Positions 6,199 through 8,430 of a stretch of 8,430 nt of DNA are shown piece after piece (position 1 is the first letter of the stretch; each line of letters opens with the position of its first letter). A program made the translations under genes and the position numbers. The notes beneath the pieces are model-generated. The model saw only the letters and a list, made by a program, of their open reading frames with translations, was not told the DNA's origin and searched no databases. Source of the stretch: Xanthobacteraceae bacterium (GTDB lineage Bacteria > Pseudomonadota > Alphaproteobacteria > Rhizobiales > Xanthobacteraceae); the NCBI GenBank assembly GCA_025929595.1, contig JAICQA010000106.1, positions 1-8,430 on the forward strand, in the 5' to 3' direction.

Positions 6199-8205
6199 AT
6201 GTTCAAGAAAATCCTGATCGCGAACCGCGGCGAGATCGCCTGCCGGGTGATGAAGACGGCGAAGCGCATGGGCATCGCCACGGTCGCCGTCTATTCGGAC
6301 GCCGACGCGAATGCGCTCCATGTACGCATGGCCGATGAGGCGGTCGGGATAGGTCCCGCCGCGGCGGCGCAGTCCTACCTCGTGGTCGACAACATCATTG
6401 ATGCCTGTAAGAAGACGGGCGCGGAAGCAGTGCATCCCGGCTACGGCTTTCTGTCCGAGCGGGCCGAATTTGCCCGCGCACTGGAGAAGGCCGGGATCGT
6501 CTTCGTCGGGCCGAATGTCCACGCCATCGAGGCGATGGGCGACAAGATTGAAAGCAAGAAATTCGCGGCCAAGGCCAAGGTCTCGACGGTGCCGGGTTTT
6601 CTCGGCGTGATCGAGGACGACAGGCACGCCGTCAAGATCGCGAACGAGATCGGCTACCCGGTGATGATCAAGGCATCGGCGGGCGGCGGCGGCAAGGGCA
6701 TGCGCATCGCCGCGAGCGCAGCCGAGGTGGCGGAAGGTTTCGCTCGTGCCAAGTCGGAGGCGAAGTCCTCGTTCGGCGACGACCGTGTGTTCATCGAGAA
6801 GTTCATCATCAATCCGCGCCACATCGAAATCCAGGTGCTGGGCGACAAGCATGGCAATGTCATCCACCTGAATGAGCGCGAGTGCTCGATCCAGCGCCGC
6901 AACCAGAAAGTCATCGAGGAGTCGCCGTCGCCGCTGCTTGATGAAAAGATCCGCGCGGCGATGGGGGCGCAGGCGGTCGCGCTTGCGAAGGCTGTGAACT
7001 ACGACAGCGCGGGCACGGTCGAGTTCGTCGCCGGGCAGGACAAGAGCTTCTATTTTCTCGAAATGAACACACGATTGCAGGTCGAGCATCCGGTGACGGA
7101 GCTTGTGACGGGCATCGATCTCGTCGAGCAGATGATCCGTGTCGCCGCGGGCGAGAAGCTCGCGATCAGGCAGGGCGACGTGAAGCGCAACGGCTGGGCC
7201 ATGGAATGCCGCATTTATGCGGAAGATCCGTTCCGCGGCTTCCTGCCGTCGATCGGGCGCCTGGTGCGCTACCGGCCGCCGGAAGAAGGCACACGCGGCG
7301 GCGCGACCGTGCGCGTCGATACGGGTGTCGTCGAGGGCGACGAGATTTCGATGTTCTACGACCCCATGGCCGCCAAGCTCGTTACGCATGCTTCCGAACG
7401 GCTTGCGGCCGTCGACGCGATGGCCGACGCGCTCGACGCGTTTGCGATTGAAGGCGTCGAACACAACGTACCGTTTCTCGCGGCGGTCATGCAGTCGGAG
7501 CGCTTCCGGAAAGGAACGTTATCGACCGGCTTCATTGCCGAAGAATTTCCCGACGGCTTCAAGGGCGTCGCACCGGAAGGCGATACGCTCGCGACCCTGG
7601 CCGCCGTCGGTGCGGCGCTCGATCATGTTTACGGCGAGCGCAAGCGGCGCATCTCGGGCCAGCTTACCGGCCGGCTCGTGACGCGCCAAAAGGAGCGCGT
7701 GGTACGCGTGGGCGCGCAGGACGTGAAGCTGGAAATCGTGCGGCAGGAGGACGCCTTTGCCGTGCGCCTGGCCGACACGAAGAAGCGGACGCTGGTGCTG
7801 CAATCGCACTGGAAACCCGGCGATCCGATCTGGCGCGGCCTGATCGACGGGCGTGAGGTGGCGGTTCACGTGCGGCCGATGGCGAACGGCTTTCTGCTCA
7901 GCCATCGCGGGTCACGCGAGAAAGTCTATGTCTACACGGCGCGCGAAGCGGCGCTTGCGAGCCTGATGCCGGAGAAGAAGTCGGCAGACTCCGGCAAGGT
8001 CGTGAAAAGCCCGATGCCGGGGCTGGTGCTCTCGATCGCCGTCAAGCCGGGGCAAGAGGTGCAGTCGGGCGAGACCATCGCGGTGGTGGAAGCCATGAAG
8101 ATGGAAAACGTGCTGCGCGCCGAGCGCGACGGCAAGGTGAAGACCGTTCACGTCAAGCCCGGCGAGAGCGTCGCGGTGGATGCGGCGATTGTGGAGTTTC
8201 AATAG
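6199..8205 (+). CDS. pccA: propionyl-CoA carboxylase, alpha (biotin carboxylase/biotin carrier) subunit
   Basis: Biotin-dependent subunit that carboxylates its biotin with bicarbonate and ATP. The beta subunit then makes (S)-methylmalonyl-CoA from propionyl-CoA, feeding odd-chain, branched-chain and threonine/valine carbon into the TCA cycle. The 668-aa length is typical. Order: biotin carboxylase N-terminal domain (about 1-110, MFKKILIANRGEIACRV), ATP-grasp (about 115-325, glycine loop GGGGKGM at 162-168, catalytic EMNTRLQVEHPVTE at 288-301), carboxylase C-terminal domain (about 333-445), a BT linker domain (about 465-590), and the biotinyl domain (about 600-668) with EAMKMEN and biotin-accepting Lys634. 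MGDKIESKKFAAKA and the long BT domain favour propionyl- over acetyl- or methylcrotonyl-CoA carboxylase. ATG 6199 is the family start; no strong ribosome-binding site is visible. No beta subunit or mutase gene lies in the window. Confidence 0.95.
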   Translation: MFKKILIANRGEIACRVMKTAKRMGIATVAVYSDADANALHVRMADEAVGIGPAAAAQSYLVVDNIIDACKKTGAEAVHPGYGFLSERAEFARALEKAGIVFVGPNVHAIEAMGDKIESKKFAAKAKVSTVPGFLGVIEDDRHAVKIANEIGYPVMIKASAGGGGKGMRIAASAAEVAEGFARAKSEAKSSFGDDRVFIEKFIINPRHIEIQVLGDKHGNVIHLNERECSIQRRNQKVIEESPSPLLDEKIRAAMGAQAVALAKAVNYDSAGTVEFVAGQDKSFYFLEMNTRLQVEHPVTELVTGIDLVEQMIRVAAGEKLAIRQGDVKRNGWAMECRIYAEDPFRGFLPSIGRLVRYRPPEEGTRGGATVRVDTGVVEGDEISMFYDPMAAKLVTHASERLAAVDAMADALDAFAIEGVEHNVPFLAAVMQSERFRKGTLSTGFIAEEFPDGFKGVAPEGDTLATLAAVGAALDHVYGERKRRISGQLTGRLVTRQKERVVRVGAQDVKLEIVRQEDAFAVRLADTKKRTLVLQSHWKPGDPIWRGLIDGREVAVHVRPMANGFLLSHRGSREKVYVYTAREAALASLMPEKKSADSGKVVKSPMPGLVLSIAVKPGQEVQSGETIAVVEAMKMENVLRAERDGKVKTVHVKPGESVAVDAAIVEFQ

Positions 8206-8207
8206 TT

Positions 8208-8311
8208 GTCGTCCCGGCCAAGCCGCGCCGTAGGCGTGGCGCGAGCCGGGACCGTTTGCTGATCGAGAACGATCCCGGCTCTCGCGCTTCGCGCTCGGCC
8301 GGGATGACGAG
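8208..8311. repeat. tandem palindromic intergenic repeat (BIME-like)
   Basis: The gap between pccA and the next gene is almost entirely self-complementary. Hairpin 1 has arms GTCCCGGC (8211-8218) / GCCGGGAC (8245-8252) and an inner stem CGCGCC (8224-8229) / GGCGCG (8238-8243). Hairpin 2 has arms ATCCCGGC (8272-8279) / GCCGGGAT (8298-8305) and an inner GCGC-TTC-GCGC stem (8284-8294). Between them GATCG-AGAA-CGATC (8261-8274) can also pair. The two hairpins share the TCCCGGC core, so this looks like two copies of one palindromic unit. Such elements are typical of dispersed repeats in Bradyrhizobium-like genomes. It may also mark the 3' end of the pccA transcript. Copy number cannot be judged here. 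Confidence 0.75.
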
Positions 8312-8319
8312 GTCGAATA

Positions 8320-8430
8320 ATGCGCCATTACTTCGCCTACGGCTCCAACATGGACCGCGCGCATATGGCGAAACTCTGTCCGCGTGCCGAGGCGCTCGGG
8401 CCCGCGCTTCTGAAAGACCATCGCTTCTTC
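8320..8430 (+). CDS. gamma-glutamylcyclotransferase-like protein, 5' part only
   Basis: The first 37 codons of a gene cut by the right edge. The N-terminus MRHYFAYGSNMDRAHMAKLC carries the YFAYGSNM signature of the gamma-glutamylcyclotransferase/AIG2-like fold, where the YGSN loop binds the gamma-glutamyl group; the first strand and following helix fit. The catalytic Glu expected later in the domain is outside the window, so activity cannot be confirmed. The start at 8320 is supported by GAGG (8309-8312) at 7 bases spacing and by the motif position near the N-terminus. It follows the palindromic repeat after pccA and may be a separate unit. Substrate (glutathione-derived gamma-glutamyl amine or another) is unknown. 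Confidence 0.85.
   Translation, partial: MRHYFAYGSNMDRAHMAKLCPRAEALGPALLKDHRFF

Noticed and set aside
5503..7464. 653-codon open frame on the minus strand
   Set aside because: It lies antisense to the DUF4010 gene and pccA, both of which have clear family matches. The translation is rich in Arg, His and Asp with no recognisable domain, as expected of a shadow frame in GC-rich DNA.
1..8430. CRISPR, mobile element, defence or toxin-antitoxin system
   Set aside because: No regularly spaced repeats, transposase, integrase, nuclease or toxin-like genes were seen. All recognisable genes are metabolic, regulatory or membrane proteins.

Overview
The window reads as an ordinary chromosomal stretch of a GC-rich alphaproteobacterium, most likely Hyphomicrobiales (Bradyrhizobium/Xanthobacteraceae-like). 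This placement is an inference from strong GC bias at codon third positions, weak or missing Shine-Dalgarno sequences at several genes, the set of gene families, and GTCCCGGC-type palindromic intergenic repeats. There is no tRNA, rRNA, CRISPR array, insertion sequence, integrase or phage gene. Codon style looks uniform, so I see no sign of recent transfer.

Left part (1-1541), minus strand: the N-terminal 107 codons of a 1-Cys peroxiredoxin (Prx6 type) run off the left edge. Upstream of it on the same strand is an exported two-domain thiosulfate sulfurtransferase (rhodanese). A strong 15-bp stem-loop between them is the likely end of the rhodanese transcript. Both enzymes deal with sulfur or thiol redox chemistry.

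Middle-left (1542-3402): a LysR-type regulator is transcribed divergently from the rhodanese. It has a T-N11-A palindrome between plausible -35 and -10 elements and may be translated from a nearly leaderless mRNA. It ends one base from the stop of a convergent glyoxalase-fold ring-cleaving dioxygenase (MhqO/CatE-like).

Middle (3543-6129), plus strand: a 289-aa protein of unknown function with an internal duplication, a 121-aa exported four-cysteine protein with an Ig-like signature, and an MgtC/SapB-DUF4010 polytopic membrane protein with a GTG start. The first two are 6 bases apart and the third follows 52 bases later, so they may form one operon.

Right (6199-8430), plus strand: the biotin-containing alpha subunit of propionyl-CoA carboxylase (pccA), preceded by a compact set of inverted repeats. 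After it come a block of tandem palindromes and the first 37 codons of a gamma-glutamylcyclotransferase-like protein that runs off the right edge.

I found no convincing novel multi-gene system. The least explained items are the duplicated-domain protein with its small secreted neighbour, the operator/promoter layout of the LysR gene, the structured pccA leader, and the tandem palindromes after pccA.
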